Under the pieces are notes generated by a model. That model worked only from the letters and a program-made list of their open reading frames with translations, had not been told where the DNA came from and ran no database searches. A program made the translations under genes and the position numbers. This document shows positions 1 to 8,956 of a DNA stretch of 64,000 bases, one piece after another. Within the stretch, counting starts at the first letter, position 1. The number at the start of each line of letters is the position of its first letter. Source of the DNA: Marinobacter halodurans (GTDB lineage: Bacteria > Pseudomonadota > Gammaproteobacteria > Pseudomonadales > Oleiphilaceae); assembly GCF_004327985.1 (NCBI RefSeq), contig NZ_SJDL01000007.1, forward strand, positions 1 through 64,000, read 5' to 3'.

Positions 1-56
1 CGGGTCTTGCGCTTCTTGATCTGGTATTCGGCTTCGGAGAAGGTGATCTGATCCAT
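1..56 (-). CDS. IS5-family transposase, N-terminal 18 codons
   Basis: Reading down from an ATG at 56 gives MDQITFSEAEYQIKKRK and then the window edge. I recognise this as the conserved start of many IS5-group DDE transposases, which cut and paste the element. Nothing of the catalytic domain is visible, so activity cannot be judged. It points away from the RAYT gene, so the two are separate insertions lying side by side. Confidence 0.7.
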   Translation of the reverse strand, partial: MDQITFSEAEYQIKKRKT

Positions 57-131
57 GGCAACAATGAATTCTTTGCGGTTGACGAAGGCCGTATTATCGC
101 TGATTTCGAGACTTATTCAGAGTCTCCTTAG
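1..131 (-). mobile_element. IS5-family insertion sequence, one end only
   Basis: The minus strand starts a transposase at base 56 that runs off the window. Bases 57-127 are its non-coding end. Bases 108-126 form a short palindrome, GAGACT and AGTCTC arms around seven bases, and the minus-strand end reads GGAGACTCTGAATAAG, the style of IS5-group termini. TTAG at 128-131 would be the target duplication. The other end lies outside, so neither the duplication nor the element length can be confirmed. Confidence 0.7.
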
Positions 132-194
132 AATCCCACTCTCACGAGTGAGTCAATGGATTGGCTCAGCCAGACAAACAAATGGACTTGACCC

Positions 195-932
195 ATGCCA
201 CGCAAGACACGGATGTATCTGCCGGGAATTCCCGTCCATGTGGTCCAGCGCGGCCATAACCGGGATGCCTGCTTCTTTGCGGAAAAGGACTTTCGCTACT
301 ATCGCCAGGTGTTAGGAGAAGGTATGAAGCGCTACGGCGCGAAGCTCCACGCCTATTGCCTGATGACCAACCACGTTCACCTGCTGATCACGCCGGACGA
401 GACCGATAGCATTTCTCGGTTGATGCAGCATGTCGGTCGCCAATACGTGCAGTACGTCAATAGGACTTACCGTCGTTCGGGCACGCTCTGGGAGGGCCGG
501 CACAAAGGTGCCCTTGTCGATGCCGAACACTACCTGCTGAGCTGTTATCGCTATATCGAACTGAATCCGGTTTCGGCGTGTATGGTGGAGCGGCCAGAGG
601 AATACCCGTGGAGCAGCTATCGCTTCAATGCGCTGTTGGAGCCGGATAACCTGATCTCGCCGCACCCGCTGTTTGAGTCGTTGGCGAATGATAAATTCGA
701 GCGCGCGTCCGTTTACCAAGACCTCTTTCGCTACCACTTGCCTGAAAAGACCCGTAACGATATCGCTGCGAGTGTCTCGGCGAGTCGGATACTGGGCAGT
801 GGTCGGTTTAAGGACCAGGTTGAAGCTGCAATCGGGCGTAAGGTTGGGCAGGTCGCAAAATTAAATCGATCTGACCCCCGGGCGATGAACCGACAAGTGC
901 GCTCGATCCGGAACTGGTCGGTGACGTGCTGA
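195..932 (+). CDS. REP-associated tyrosine transposase (Y1/HUH family), chimeric C-terminus
   Basis: The family nicks single-stranded DNA with an HUH motif and one tyrosine, and is thought to mobilise REP palindromes. The HUH pair is H60 and H62 in TNHVHLL, and the likely nucleophile is in [10 protein letters not shown] near residues 118-120. The domain spans residues 5 to about 150. From about residue 222 the frame leaves the family sequence. It reads first through a REP-like motif (860-880) and then, out of frame, into a disrupted ABC transporter gene, so the last 15 or so residues are junk and the natural stop is missing. It lies between an IS5 end and the ABC fragment, which marks a mobile-element hot spot. 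The family call is secure; activity is uncertain. Confidence 0.85.
   Translation: MPRKTRMYLPGIPVHVVQRGHNRDACFFAEKDFRYYRQVLGEGMKRYGAKLHAYCLMTNHVHLLITPDETDSISRLMQHVGRQYVQYVNRTYRRSGTLWEGRHKGALVDAEHYLLSCYRYIELNPVSACMVERPEEYPWSSYRFNALLEPDNLISPHPLFESLANDKFERASVYQDLFRYHLPEKTRNDIAASVSASRILGSGRFKDQVEAAIGRKVGQVAKLNRSDPRAMNRQVRSIRNWSVTC
860..882. repeat. REP-like motif at the end of the RAYT gene
   Basis: ATTAAATCGATC at 860-871 is followed by TGACCCCCGGG. The same 12 bases recur at 27623-27634, again followed by a C- and G-rich run. Such motifs next to a Y1 transposase are what that enzyme family recognises. I infer that the copy beside the gene marks the edge of the mobile unit. Confidence 0.5.
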
Positions 933-1141
933 AGGTTATCCAGCGACTGGCCGAAGAGCATGACCTGACAATGTTGCTGGTGACCCACGAAATGGACTTC
1001 GCCAGGCGAATTTCCGACCGGGTCTGCTTTTTCGATCAGGGCACGGTGTGCGAGGAAGGTAAGCCGGAAGACATATTCACCGCCCCCAGGAACGATCGGA
1101 CCAAGGAATTTCTGCACGCGGTCCTGCATCCAAACGAGTGA
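884..1141 (+). pseudogene. Polar amino-acid ABC transporter ATPase, 3' fragment
   Basis: Read in frame from 884 the sequence begins [11 protein letters not shown], the end of a Walker B motif and the D-loop. It continues through [11 protein letters not shown] (switch histidine) to a normal C-terminus at 1141. This is the last 85 codons of a GlnQ/HisP-type ATPase that drives amino-acid import. The first two thirds, including Walker A and the signature motif, are missing and replaced by the RAYT gene. There is no start or ribosome site of its own, so it should be dead. The gene after it suggests the lost transporter served an amino-acid or derivative catabolic operon. Confidence 0.88.
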
Positions 1142-1232
1142 TCTTCAGGGCGAATACTTGTTGATCAACTATGCTTCGCTGGGGCCTGACAGGAAACCGT
1201 CAGCTCAAAATCAACAAGGAGGATCCCGGTTT

Positions 1233-2162
1233 ATGTCCCTGCGCGTTATCCAATATGAAGCCGCTGTTGAGCGTTTGTCCTGGCGCGATGCCATTGATGC
1301 GCTGCGTGCGGGCCATCGGGCGGAAAAGGCCGACGTTGACGATATCTTCCTGGGGCCGGCTAAAGGCACGCTGCTGAACCGTGCAGCCTATCTTCCGGGG
1401 CAAGGCTATGGCGTGAAGGCGGTGACGGTCTTCGACGAGAATCCATCGCACGGGCTCGATACCGTACAAGGTGCGATGCTGGTCTTCGAACCGGAGCACG
1501 GCACTTTGCGCGCCATTATCGAGAGTCGCCTGGTTACGGAATACAAAACGGCGGGGGACTCCGTACTCGGCGCCCAGCTGCTGGCCCGCCCGGACAGTCG
1601 CCATCTGGTCATAGCCGGCGCCGGGACCCTGGCGCGCGGCCTCATTCGGGCCTACACCGCCGGCCTGCCGTCGCTGGAACGGATTTCGGTATGGGCGCGG
1701 CGTCCTGAACAGGCGCAGCAGCTCGCCGATGAGATGCGCGATCATTCGATCGAGGTCGTGACCGCTGCGGATCTCGAATCCGCCGTTGCCTCCGCCGATA
1801 TCGTGACCACCGCCACCATGGCGCGCAACCCGATCCTGAAAGGCGCCTGGGTGCGTCCGGGCACGCATGTGGATCTGATTGGCGCCTATAAAGCCGACAT
1901 GCGCGAAGCCGATGACGCGTTGATCGCTGACCATTCACTCTTCGTGGACAGCCGTGACACGACCATCGGCCATATCGGTGAACTCAAGATCCCCATCGCC
2001 AACGGTGTGATCACCGCCAACGACGTCAAAGGGGATTTGTATGACATGATTCATGGCGGCATCGGTCGTGAATCCGATCAGGAAGTGACCGTGTACAAGA
2101 ACGGCGGTGGCGCCCACCTGGACACCATGATTGGGATGTATATTGCGAGCGTGATGGATTAA
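1233..2162 (+). CDS. Ornithine cyclodeaminase / mu-crystallin family protein
   Basis: This NAD(P)-dependent family covers ornithine cyclodeaminase, ketimine and pyrroline-2-carboxylate reductases, and EutC of ectoine use. The 309-residue length is normal. The Rossmann loop is VIAGAGTLARG (about residues 126-136). The substrate-side lysine is in GYGVKAVTVF (residue 62), and GTHVDLIGAYKADMREAD is the usual cofactor and active-site segment. The start at 1233 is chosen for the strong AAGGAGGAT at 1216-1224. It follows the ABC ATPase fragment by 91 bases, a common pairing of an importer with a catabolic enzyme. The exact substrate cannot be read from sequence. Confidence 0.85.
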   Translation: MSLRVIQYEAAVERLSWRDAIDALRAGHRAEKADVDDIFLGPAKGTLLNRAAYLPGQGYGVKAVTVFDENPSHGLDTVQGAMLVFEPEHGTLRAIIESRLVTEYKTAGDSVLGAQLLARPDSRHLVIAGAGTLARGLIRAYTAGLPSLERISVWARRPEQAQQLADEMRDHSIEVVTAADLESAVASADIVTTATMARNPILKGAWVRPGTHVDLIGAYKADMREADDALIADHSLFVDSRDTTIGHIGELKIPIANGVITANDVKGDLYDMIHGGIGRESDQEVTVYKNGGGAHLDTMIGMYIASVMD

Positions 2163-2429
2163 AAGCGGTGCAACGTTTTTCCCGGGAGCGTTATAAGCGA
2201 TTTTGGTTGAGAGGGGCCGCTACCCTATGGCGCTGTGCCGCTACATCGTGCCGAGCTTCATTCTCGCCGCGATGGTTAGGGCGCGTAGAGTTTTCACAAT
2301 GTGTTCACCAATTTTTACAGCGTTTTTCTCGATTTATTGCAGGATTGAGCCACACTTTACGTCTAGAGCGGACGTTCGTTAGGGACTGACAGCGCTCCAA
2401 GCTTCTCCCATAACGTGATTTACATAAGA

Positions 2430-4013
2430 ATGCGCTCAGTCAAAACCTATTTGTTTCAGTTTTCGCTCGTGGCCAGCGTATTGATCGTGGCCATTTTTGG
2501 GGCTTATCGATATTGGGGCGAGTACCCCCGGGAATTGGCTGCCGTCGAGGCGCACCAAAAACGTGAACTGGAGAGTTTGAGACAGGCCCTCGACCAGGAT
2601 AAGCAACGGCTCCTTGCCAACGTCCAGGACTGGGCGCACTGGGACGATACCTACGAGTTTGTCCAGGCTCCGGCATCCCACGAAAGTTACGTCAAAGGCA
2701 ACATCGTTAAAGGCACGTTTCTCGTCTTCAATCTTGTCGGCATCGGATATTACGATAAAGATCTGAATAAAGTGCTCCAGTGGGGGTTCGATGTCGGGAA
2801 CGAGCAGTTTGTCCCTTTTGAACAGGTCCTGCCCAGGGAGCTTTCAGAGCTTATTGGGACTGGAGAGGATGTCGATCCAGGGGGCTCCGTTACGGGATGG
2901 GTTCGAACAAACCAGGGTCCGGCCGAATTTGCCATTGAGCCTATTACGAACTCTGACGAGACCAGTGCGCCGGCGGGCTACCTCCTGTTCGCGCGTCTGG
3001 TTTCCCGGGATCAGTTGGATGCGTTACAGGCGATTACGCGACTGACGATTGATATGCGCCCTGTTGAACAGGGGGATGCCATTACGGCAATACCTCTTCT
3101 TGAAAATAAAGAGCTTGTGGAGGGGGTCCAGACAAAACGCCAACGGCTGCTAACCGACCCGAGCGGTGCGCCTGTTGCTGTGTTATCCATCGAACATGAC
3201 CCCATAGCAATGCCCAAAGCCATCGGCCCAGCGCAGATATTCCTGCTTGGAGGGTTGCTGATGGTGCCGGTCCTGGTCCTGACGGTTACTGAACGGACGC
3301 TGGTGAGGCCGCTGCGCCGGAACGTATTGCGGATAGAGTCGATGGTACGCGATGAGACTCTTGAGCTATTACCGGAGGTGATACCGATTATTGAGCTGGA
3401 GCAGATTCGCGGTGCTTTCAATCGACTGGTGCGGCAGGCGCAGAATCAGCAGGCGCACCTGACGGAGCTCTCAATGACCGACGCCTTGACGGGGATCCCA
3501 AATCGTCGTTCGTTTGACTGGACGGCAAACGGTCGCTGGCGCCAGGCCATGAGGTTGAGGCAGCCCTTTTTGTTCGTGCTGATCGATCTGGACTATTTCA
3601 AGGGGTACAACGATGAAAAGGGGCACGCGGAGGGGGACAGGGCATTATGGAACATCGCCCAGATATTGATGAAGTTTTCCAGGCGTTCCGGTGATTTTTG
3701 CGCCCGCCTGGGAGGCGAAGAATTCGTCGCTGTCGTTTTGGGACTCTCAGAGAGCGATGCCCGCTCCTGGGTAGAAGAGTTGCGTTTGGCTATTGAACAA
3801 CTCGGGATTTCGCATCCCCGCTCCCAAGTGAGTGCTGTATTGACCGTGAGCATGGGCGCTGTCTATATCGCTTCACCTGACGGAGATGATGTCATAACAC
3901 CGCTGTCCGACATCATTCGACAGGCTGACCTTGCGCTTTATGTGGCAAAAAAAGAGGGACGAAATCGCATTACATTTCGGATCCTTGAGTTGGACAGTCT
4001 CGTCCACCAGTGA
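2430..4013 (+). CDS. Membrane CHASE4-GGDEF diguanylate cyclase
   Basis: It should make the second messenger c-di-GMP from two GTP in response to a periplasmic signal. A transmembrane helix at residues 7-27 is followed by a CHASE4-like sensor (about 50-215, with WAHWDDTYEFV typical of it). A second helix (about 268-290), a short linker and a GGDEF domain (about 343-520) follow. The active site is GGEEF, and RSGD five residues upstream is an intact inhibitory I-site, so feedback control is likely. ATG at 2430 is preferred to a GTG at 2415, though no strong ribosome site precedes either. It stands alone, so its target pathway is unknown. Confidence 0.87.
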   Translation: MRSVKTYLFQFSLVASVLIVAIFGAYRYWGEYPRELAAVEAHQKRELESLRQALDQDKQRLLANVQDWAHWDDTYEFVQAPASHESYVKGNIVKGTFLVFNLVGIGYYDKDLNKVLQWGFDVGNEQFVPFEQVLPRELSELIGTGEDVDPGGSVTGWVRTNQGPAEFAIEPITNSDETSAPAGYLLFARLVSRDQLDALQAITRLTIDMRPVEQGDAITAIPLLENKELVEGVQTKRQRLLTDPSGAPVAVLSIEHDPIAMPKAIGPAQIFLLGGLLMVPVLVLTVTERTLVRPLRRNVLRIESMVRDETLELLPEVIPIIELEQIRGAFNRLVRQAQNQQAHLTELSMTDALTGIPNRRSFDWTANGRWRQAMRLRQPFLFVLIDLDYFKGYNDEKGHAEGDRALWNIAQILMKFSRRSGDFCARLGGEEFVAVVLGLSESDARSWVEELRLAIEQLGISHPRSQVSAVLTVSMGAVYIASPDGDDVITPLSDIIRQADLALYVAKKEGRNRITFRILELDSLVHQ

Positions 4014-4142
4014 TGATCAGGGCCGGACTGATCACAATGACATCGATCTGACCGCGGCGACTCATTGTGCCGGCCAGAAGCGGGCATGAATAAGCCTCTC
4101 TACCTTGTTTGCAACGGCGCGAAAATAGGCCGGTTTCGCCAC

Positions 4143-4568
4143 TTACTCCGGCAGCGTTTCACCAGACCCGCCCATTTCGGCGGGCACATCCTTCATTTTT
4201 GGCAGCCCGTCCCGGATCGGCAGCACCGACTCCTGGTAATGCACATGCAGCGCCGGCTCAAACTTCAGGTCCGGAAGGTTGGCAACGTATACATCCACCA
4301 GCCCCCACTCCGGGTGATCGGTGAAAACATGCCCGCCGCATTGCTTACACCATTTGCGGTAGCTCTTCTCGGTAAGATGGAATTCACCAACCTGGTCGGC
4401 ACCCGACAGGATCTGGAAGCTCTCGTTTGGCCAGAGTGAAAAGGCGTTCACCGGTCCTGCGGACCAACGGCGGCAGGAATCGCAGTGGCAATACCCCATG
4501 GCCGCTGGCGCCCCGGATACTTGAAATTTAACGGTTCCGCAGAAACAACTCCCCTGATACTGAGTCAT
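4143..4568 (-). CDS. GFA-family (CENP-V/GFA) zinc protein
   Basis: The family is named for glutathione-dependent formaldehyde-activating enzyme; most members have no proven reaction. The 141-residue length fits. The zinc ligands are present: CFCG near the N-terminus, CHCDSCRRWSAG around residue 27-38, and CKQCGGHVF around residue 95. The product should be cytosolic. It has no operon partner, since the flanking genes are the cyclase (opposite strand) and the globin 180 bases away. A GSH-formaldehyde role should not be assumed. Confidence 0.85.
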   Translation of the reverse strand: MTQYQGSCFCGTVKFQVSGAPAAMGYCHCDSCRRWSAGPVNAFSLWPNESFQILSGADQVGEFHLTEKSYRKWCKQCGGHVFTDHPEWGLVDVYVANLPDLKFEPALHVHYQESVLPIRDGLPKMKDVPAEMGGSGETLPE

Positions 4569-4749
4569 GATCGTTCTCCCAACGCTAACCCCTTAACGTA
4601 TAGCCTACCAAAGGGCGGCATACATACCAGTCGTTCTGGGAGTTATGTTCCTGAGCGTCGTGAAAACCGGGACCGATTTATTTTCCGGCCAGGTGCAGTG
4701 AGCTATCTGGCCTGGACATTCGGGAGGCATGTCCAGGGCGCCTATTTAT

Positions 4750-5166
4750 TCAGCAGTGATCGTATCTGAACTTCATATACGTGATCCCGGGGCTGAGAAC
4801 GAGCCGCCACGCCAGCTCGACGTCGTCATGGTATTCGGGGTCGTAGGCTTTGACGGTTTCAATGAGGCATTCCAGCCAGAGGTCATAGAGGTGGGGTTTG
4901 ATGTCCAGTGCACGGGCGCTGTGAATGTAGGCGGTTCTTCGAAGTACATCGTCAATGGCGCCGCTGGCGTAAAAGGCGACCAGGCCGAAAAACGATTTTT
5001 TCAGCATACGGCGTTGCCTGTCCATATCGGTATTCTGGAACAGTCGACGTACTTCGGCGGACGATCCGAGAAATCGCTGGTAGAAGGCTTCAAAGAACTC
5101 GGTGTTATCAGGCGTAAACGCGAGGACGCGGTCAAAGCTCTCGTCAAAGATGTCTTCGAAAGTCAT
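4750..5166 (-). CDS. Single-domain globin
   Basis: This is a 138-residue heme protein of the bacterial globin superfamily. The start at 5166 (MTFEDIFDESF) is chosen because sequence upstream in the frame is not globin-like. The core has a distal-side KKSFFGLVAFY segment, a likely proximal histidine in YIHSARALDIKP, and the helix pair YDLWLECLIETVKAYDP and VELAWRLVLSPGI, all typical of sensor or FHb-like globins. No reductase or output domain is attached, so the role could be gas binding or NO protection. It is divergent from the signalling locus that starts at 5553. Confidence 0.8.
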   Translation of the reverse strand: MTFEDIFDESFDRVLAFTPDNTEFFEAFYQRFLGSSAEVRRLFQNTDMDRQRRMLKKSFFGLVAFYASGAIDDVLRRTAYIHSARALDIKPHLYDLWLECLIETVKAYDPEYHDDVELAWRLVLSPGITYMKFRYDHC

Positions 5167-5552
5167 GGCCGCCTCCGCTGATCGGTAAGGTTCATGCTCT
5201 CTCCTTAAAGCATAGCAGTCCGGTGGTCCCAGAACGATGCGTTCGGATGACAATCGACACGCCTGGTTTCTATCCCTGAGGCCTGCCGCTTCGTCGTGCT
5301 GTACTGTGTCCGCGCCGCACTGGTTCGACCGGCTGCGCAATGGGGCCCTGGCCAGTTACCGCTTAACCCTGATCGTTGCGGGTGCCCTCCAACTGCCCGG
5401 AATTCCGTTACTTGCGACGATCTCTCAGCCTTCTATGCTAAAGGAATACATTGAAAGCAAGTCTCACGGCTCCTGTTGGATGTACGGTGTAACAGGAGTG
5501 TATCGGTGCCTATTCGCTTGCAGTCCAGCCCAATCCACCTGGAGAGCGCAAG
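5167..5552. other. 386-base intergenic region with a leader hairpin
   Basis: This lies between the divergent globin gene and the solute-binding protein gene. An 8-base perfect inverted repeat, CTCCTGTT at 5470-5477 and AACAGGAG at 5491-5498, sits about 55 bases before the downstream start codon. It could be a transcript leader hairpin or an operator. I see no convincing gene; a plus-strand open frame through 5300-5450 lacks a ribosome site. Confidence 0.4.
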
Positions 5553-6596
5553 ATGAAAGGGAAAGCGAGCAGCCGGTTGATCACCTTTCTGGCCGTTGTC
5601 CTGTTTGGTACGGCGGCACTGTTTTACGGGGTTGACTGGAACGCCTCGTCTTCGCAGGAGCCGGCCGATCAGGCCGCGCCTCTGCGCATCAGCACCTACT
5701 ATTGGCCGGGGATGTTCTGGATCGATATTGCCCGGACCAAGGGCTGGTTCGAAGAGGCGGGCTTGAACGCCGAGTTGGTGGATTACAACGACGATTACTA
5801 CGCCAGCCTGGACGACCTGCGGGCTGGCGGCATCGATGCCGCCGACCTGTGGCTGTTTGACCTGGTCCGGCTCAATCAACAGGGGGCCAACCTGGTGCTG
5901 GTGTTGGCTGCCGATGAGTCCAACGGCTCGGAAGGCATTGCCAGCCGCGAAGGCATCACGGCTGTGGAGCAACTCGAAGGCCAGCGCATTGGTGTGCCCC
6001 TGGGCACGGCCCTGGTTTACGAACTGGACGTGATCCTGGCCCGATTCGGCGTCAGCCTCGAGGACGTCACCCTGGTGGATGTGGCGGCGGAAAAGGCTGC
6101 CGAGGTGCTGTCCCAGGACAGGGCCGATGCCGTGATGACCTGGGAGCCCTACCTTAGTGAAGCCGGTAGGGTGGGCCGGCGGCTGTACGACAGCTCCAAG
6201 CTGCCAGGCCTCATGGCGGCCGGGATAACGTTTCGCAAGTCTTTTGTGGATAGCCGGCCCCAGGATATCCAGAAGATGGTCGAGGTGTGGCACCGCGCTA
6301 CCCGTTTCATCAAGGACCATCCCGAGTAGGCGTTCGGCATCATCGCTGAACGCTACGGGGTCTCCCGGGAAGAGGTGGCGGAATTTGCCGGGGACAACCG
6401 TATCCTCGACCTGCGGGACAACCTCAATGCCTTTACCTACGCCTCCGGCCTGCAGTCCCTGTTCGGCTCCACACGCAAGATCAACCGTTTTCTGCTGAAG
6501 CGTTCCGCGGAAGGCGCAACGGCGGTGGAAAGCGGCAATATACTGAATGGCGAGTTCGTGCGTGAACTGGCGCGGCAAGAGCAGGTGGATTTTTGA
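5553..6596 (+). pseudogene. NMT1/NrtA-type ABC solute-binding protein interrupted by in-frame TAG
   Basis: The protein would be a periplasmic receptor of the nitrate/taurine/thiamine-precursor class: N-terminal membrane anchor or signal (residues 8-24), then STYYWPGMFWIDIARTKGWF and the usual two-lobed fold. The frame stays open for 347 codons except for a TAG at 6327-6329. After it the homology continues unbroken (AFGIIAERYGVS, EEVAEFAGDN, then a normal C-terminus). A single substitution from a sense codon explains this. The start has GGAGAG in front. No permease or ATPase genes accompany it, so it probably feeds the histidine kinase that overlaps its end by four bases rather than a transporter. 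Truncated product, readthrough or sequencing error are all possible. Confidence 0.8.
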
Positions 6597-8476
6597 ACCG
6601 GCTACCCTTCGGACAAAAACTGGTACTGATCACGGCGCTGGCCAGTGTCACCGCCTGGCTGCTGTTCGGCGGTGCGCTGTTCTACGTGAGCCAGCAAAGC
6701 ATCGAGGAACAGGTCGCCGAGTTTGACACCAGCCTGGCAAAAGATCTGATGAGCAAGATCGATCGCAGTCTCTTTACGGCCTACCAGGGGATACAGGTCC
6801 TGTCCCAGGACGCCAAGCTCAAACAGCTTCTGCTGCAACCCGATGGCCAACGGAGCGAGCAGTCCGACTATGAACTTTCCGACCACCTGGAATACCTGAG
6901 CCTGCTGACCGGGCCCTGGCGTACCGTTACGGTGTTCGATCGCCGCGGACGGGTGGTGACGTCGAACATGCCTCTGCAAGCCCAGCAACAGCTGCTCAGC
7001 CACCCCGAACTCGAGGAGGCGTTGCGTGTGGCACGGGGCGGCGCCATCTACAGCTCCAACCTTCGCCTCGTGGGTCCCGATAACGCCCCCTCCCTGATTT
7101 TCGCGGCGCCCATCAAATCCCAGGCGGTCGAGGGTGCCGAAGTCCTCGGGGTGATCGTGGGCCAGTATGCCTGGACGGTGATCAACCAGATCCTGGACCG
7201 GGTGAATCCCAAACTCAGCGTGCAGGTGATCCGCGACGACGGCACGGTGATCGCCACCCGCTCGCAGTCGAGCCAGCGCATCGGCAACCAGGCGCCGGCC
7301 TGGGCTCGGGCCACCGCATTGGACAACGGCGTCACCGCGCTGGAGACCTCACAACACAGCGACGGCCTGCAGATCGTGGCACGCCAGAATGGCTACCTGA
7401 GCTACGAAGGCAAACAGTGGCTGTTGGCGCTTCAGGTGCCCCGATCCGTTACCATGGCGCCGGTGCAGGCCCTGCTGGGTAAGCTGTCGTTGGTGGCGCT
7501 GGGCGGGATCGTGGCGCTTTGCGCCGTGCTGTACCTGGCCAGCGCATACCTCACCCGGCCGATCAAAGCCCTCAGCCGGGCCGTGGAATCGTTCTCCGGG
7601 GGTGACATCAGCAGCCGCGCCCCGATCACCAGCAACGACGAGCTGGCCGACCTGGGGCGCACCTTCAATCACATGGCCGAGGACATCGGCTTCTACATTG
7701 AAGAGCTCCGGGAGAACAACCGCGAGGTGCGGGCCTTCGCCTACATGGTCTCTCACGACTTGCGCAGCCCCCTGGTCAACCTGCAGGGCTTCTCGTCGGA
7801 GATCGCCTACTCCCTGGAGGAATTGCAACCGCTGCTGGAGCCGGCGCTTACCCAACTGCCCGACAACGACCGCCGCGAGGCCGATGAGATCGTCAAGCGC
7901 GACATCCCCGAGGCCCTCCAGTTCATCCGCAGTTCGGTCACCCGGATGGACAGCCAGATTCAGGCGGTGCTGACACTCTCGCGCATGGGGCGCCGGGAAA
8001 TGAACTGGGAAGAGGTGGACACCCAGGCCCTGGTCTCCAACGTGCTCGAATCGCTACAGCATCAACTGGAAGCCAAGGACACCGAAGTCACCGTGGACCG
8101 GTTGCCGGTCGTGGAAGCGGATGCCATGGCCCTGGAGCAGATCTTCGGAAACCTGGTCGATAACGCCGTCAAGTACCTCGACGCGTCACCCGGGCACATC
8201 GAGATCTGGTGCACCCAGGAGCGGGACAAGGTGACATTCCATATCCGCGACAACGGCCCCGGTATCGACCCGGCCAACGTGCCCAAGGTCTTTGAACTGT
8301 TCCGGCGTGTCGGCAACACCGAGGTGGCCGGCGAGGGGATGGGGCTGGCCTACGTGAAGACCCTGGTACGCCGGCACGGCGGGCGCATCCAGTGCAAGTC
8401 GCAGTTGGGTGAGGGCACCCATTTCAGCTTCAGCCTGGCCAGGCGGCCGAGCGCCCTGGTCCGTAAATTTGAATAA
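6593..8476 (+). CDS. Membrane sensor histidine kinase
   Basis: This 627-residue kinase starts at a TTG (6593) that overlaps the TGA of the upstream binding-protein frame (TTGA), a translational-coupling layout. Helix one is at residues 10-32, then a large double-Cache-like periplasmic domain, helix two near 292-318, HAMP about 320-370, the phospho-acceptor H in YMVSHDLRSPL (about residue 388), and an ATPase domain with NLVDNAVKYL, DNGPGID and GEGMGLA boxes. All catalytic boxes are present. It is followed by a single-domain receiver and a receiver-GGDEF protein, so it likely passes a periplasmic ligand signal to c-di-GMP synthesis. Confidence 0.92.
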   Translation: MNRLPFGQKLVLITALASVTAWLLFGGALFYVSQQSIEEQVAEFDTSLAKDLMSKIDRSLFTAYQGIQVLSQDAKLKQLLLQPDGQRSEQSDYELSDHLEYLSLLTGPWRTVTVFDRRGRVVTSNMPLQAQQQLLSHPELEEALRVARGGAIYSSNLRLVGPDNAPSLIFAAPIKSQAVEGAEVLGVIVGQYAWTVINQILDRVNPKLSVQVIRDDGTVIATRSQSSQRIGNQAPAWARATALDNGVTALETSQHSDGLQIVARQNGYLSYEGKQWLLALQVPRSVTMAPVQALLGKLSLVALGGIVALCAVLYLASAYLTRPIKALSRAVESFSGGDISSRAPITSNDELADLGRTFNHMAEDIGFYIEELRENNREVRAFAYMVSHDLRSPLVNLQGFSSEIAYSLEELQPLLEPALTQLPDNDRREADEIVKRDIPEALQFIRSSVTRMDSQIQAVLTLSRMGRREMNWEEVDTQALVSNVLESLQHQLEAKDTEVTVDRLPVVEADAMALEQIFGNLVDNAVKYLDASPGHIEIWCTQERDKVTFHIRDNGPGIDPANVPKVFELFRRVGNTEVAGEGMGLAYVKTLVRRHGGRIQCKSQLGEGTHFSFSLARRPSALVRKFE

Positions 8477-8510
8477 CCCCGCGGCAAGGCCCGGGAACAG
8501 GAGCCGAACC

Positions 8511-8945
8511 ATGAACGCATTGACGATTGCCATCGTAGAGGACGATGAGGGCCACGCCCGGCTGATCGAGAAGAACCTGCGCCGCGGAGGGTTTGCCAAC
8601 CCCACCGAACGATACCCCAACGGCCGCGTATTCTGGGACTATCTGACCACCGTTGCTTCCCAACCCTCGCAGTACCTGGTGCTACTGGATCTGAACATGC
8701 CGGAACTGGACGGTTATGAGGTGCTCAAGCGCATGAAGTCGGACCCCCGCTTTCACCGCATTCCCGTGATCATCCTGACCACCACGGACGATTCGCGTGA
8801 GATCGAACGCTGCTATGAGGCCGGCTGCAACGTCTACATCACCAAACCGGTGGAATACGAACGCTTCTCCGAGGCGGTACGCGAACTGGGGCTGCTGCTC
8901 AACGTGATGGCAGTACCGGAAAACAGGCCCGATACGGGCCAGTAG
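8511..8945 (+). CDS. Single-domain response regulator (CheY/Rcp1-like)
   Basis: The 144-residue receiver has no output domain. The acidic pocket is in IVEDDEGH, the phospho-acceptor Asp in VLLDLNMPELDGYE, the switch Thr in ILTTTD, and the Lys in ITKPVEY. The start at 8511 follows a CAGGAG ribosome site and lies 34 bases after the kinase stop. The Rcp1-like pattern fits the phytochrome-style kinase upstream. It may act as a phosphate shuttle or sink between the kinase and the next gene's receiver. Confidence 0.9.
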   Translation: MNALTIAIVEDDEGHARLIEKNLRRGGFANPTERYPNGRVFWDYLTTVASQPSQYLVLLDLNMPELDGYEVLKRMKSDPRFHRIPVIILTTTDDSREIERCYEAGCNVYITKPVEYERFSEAVRELGLLLNVMAVPENRPDTGQ

Positions 8946-8956
8946 TATTACTGACG

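Noticed and set aside
5433-6578. Minus-strand open frame of 381 codons
   Set aside because: It mirrors the solute-binding protein, whose family motifs are on the plus strand; no start site or domain is seen.
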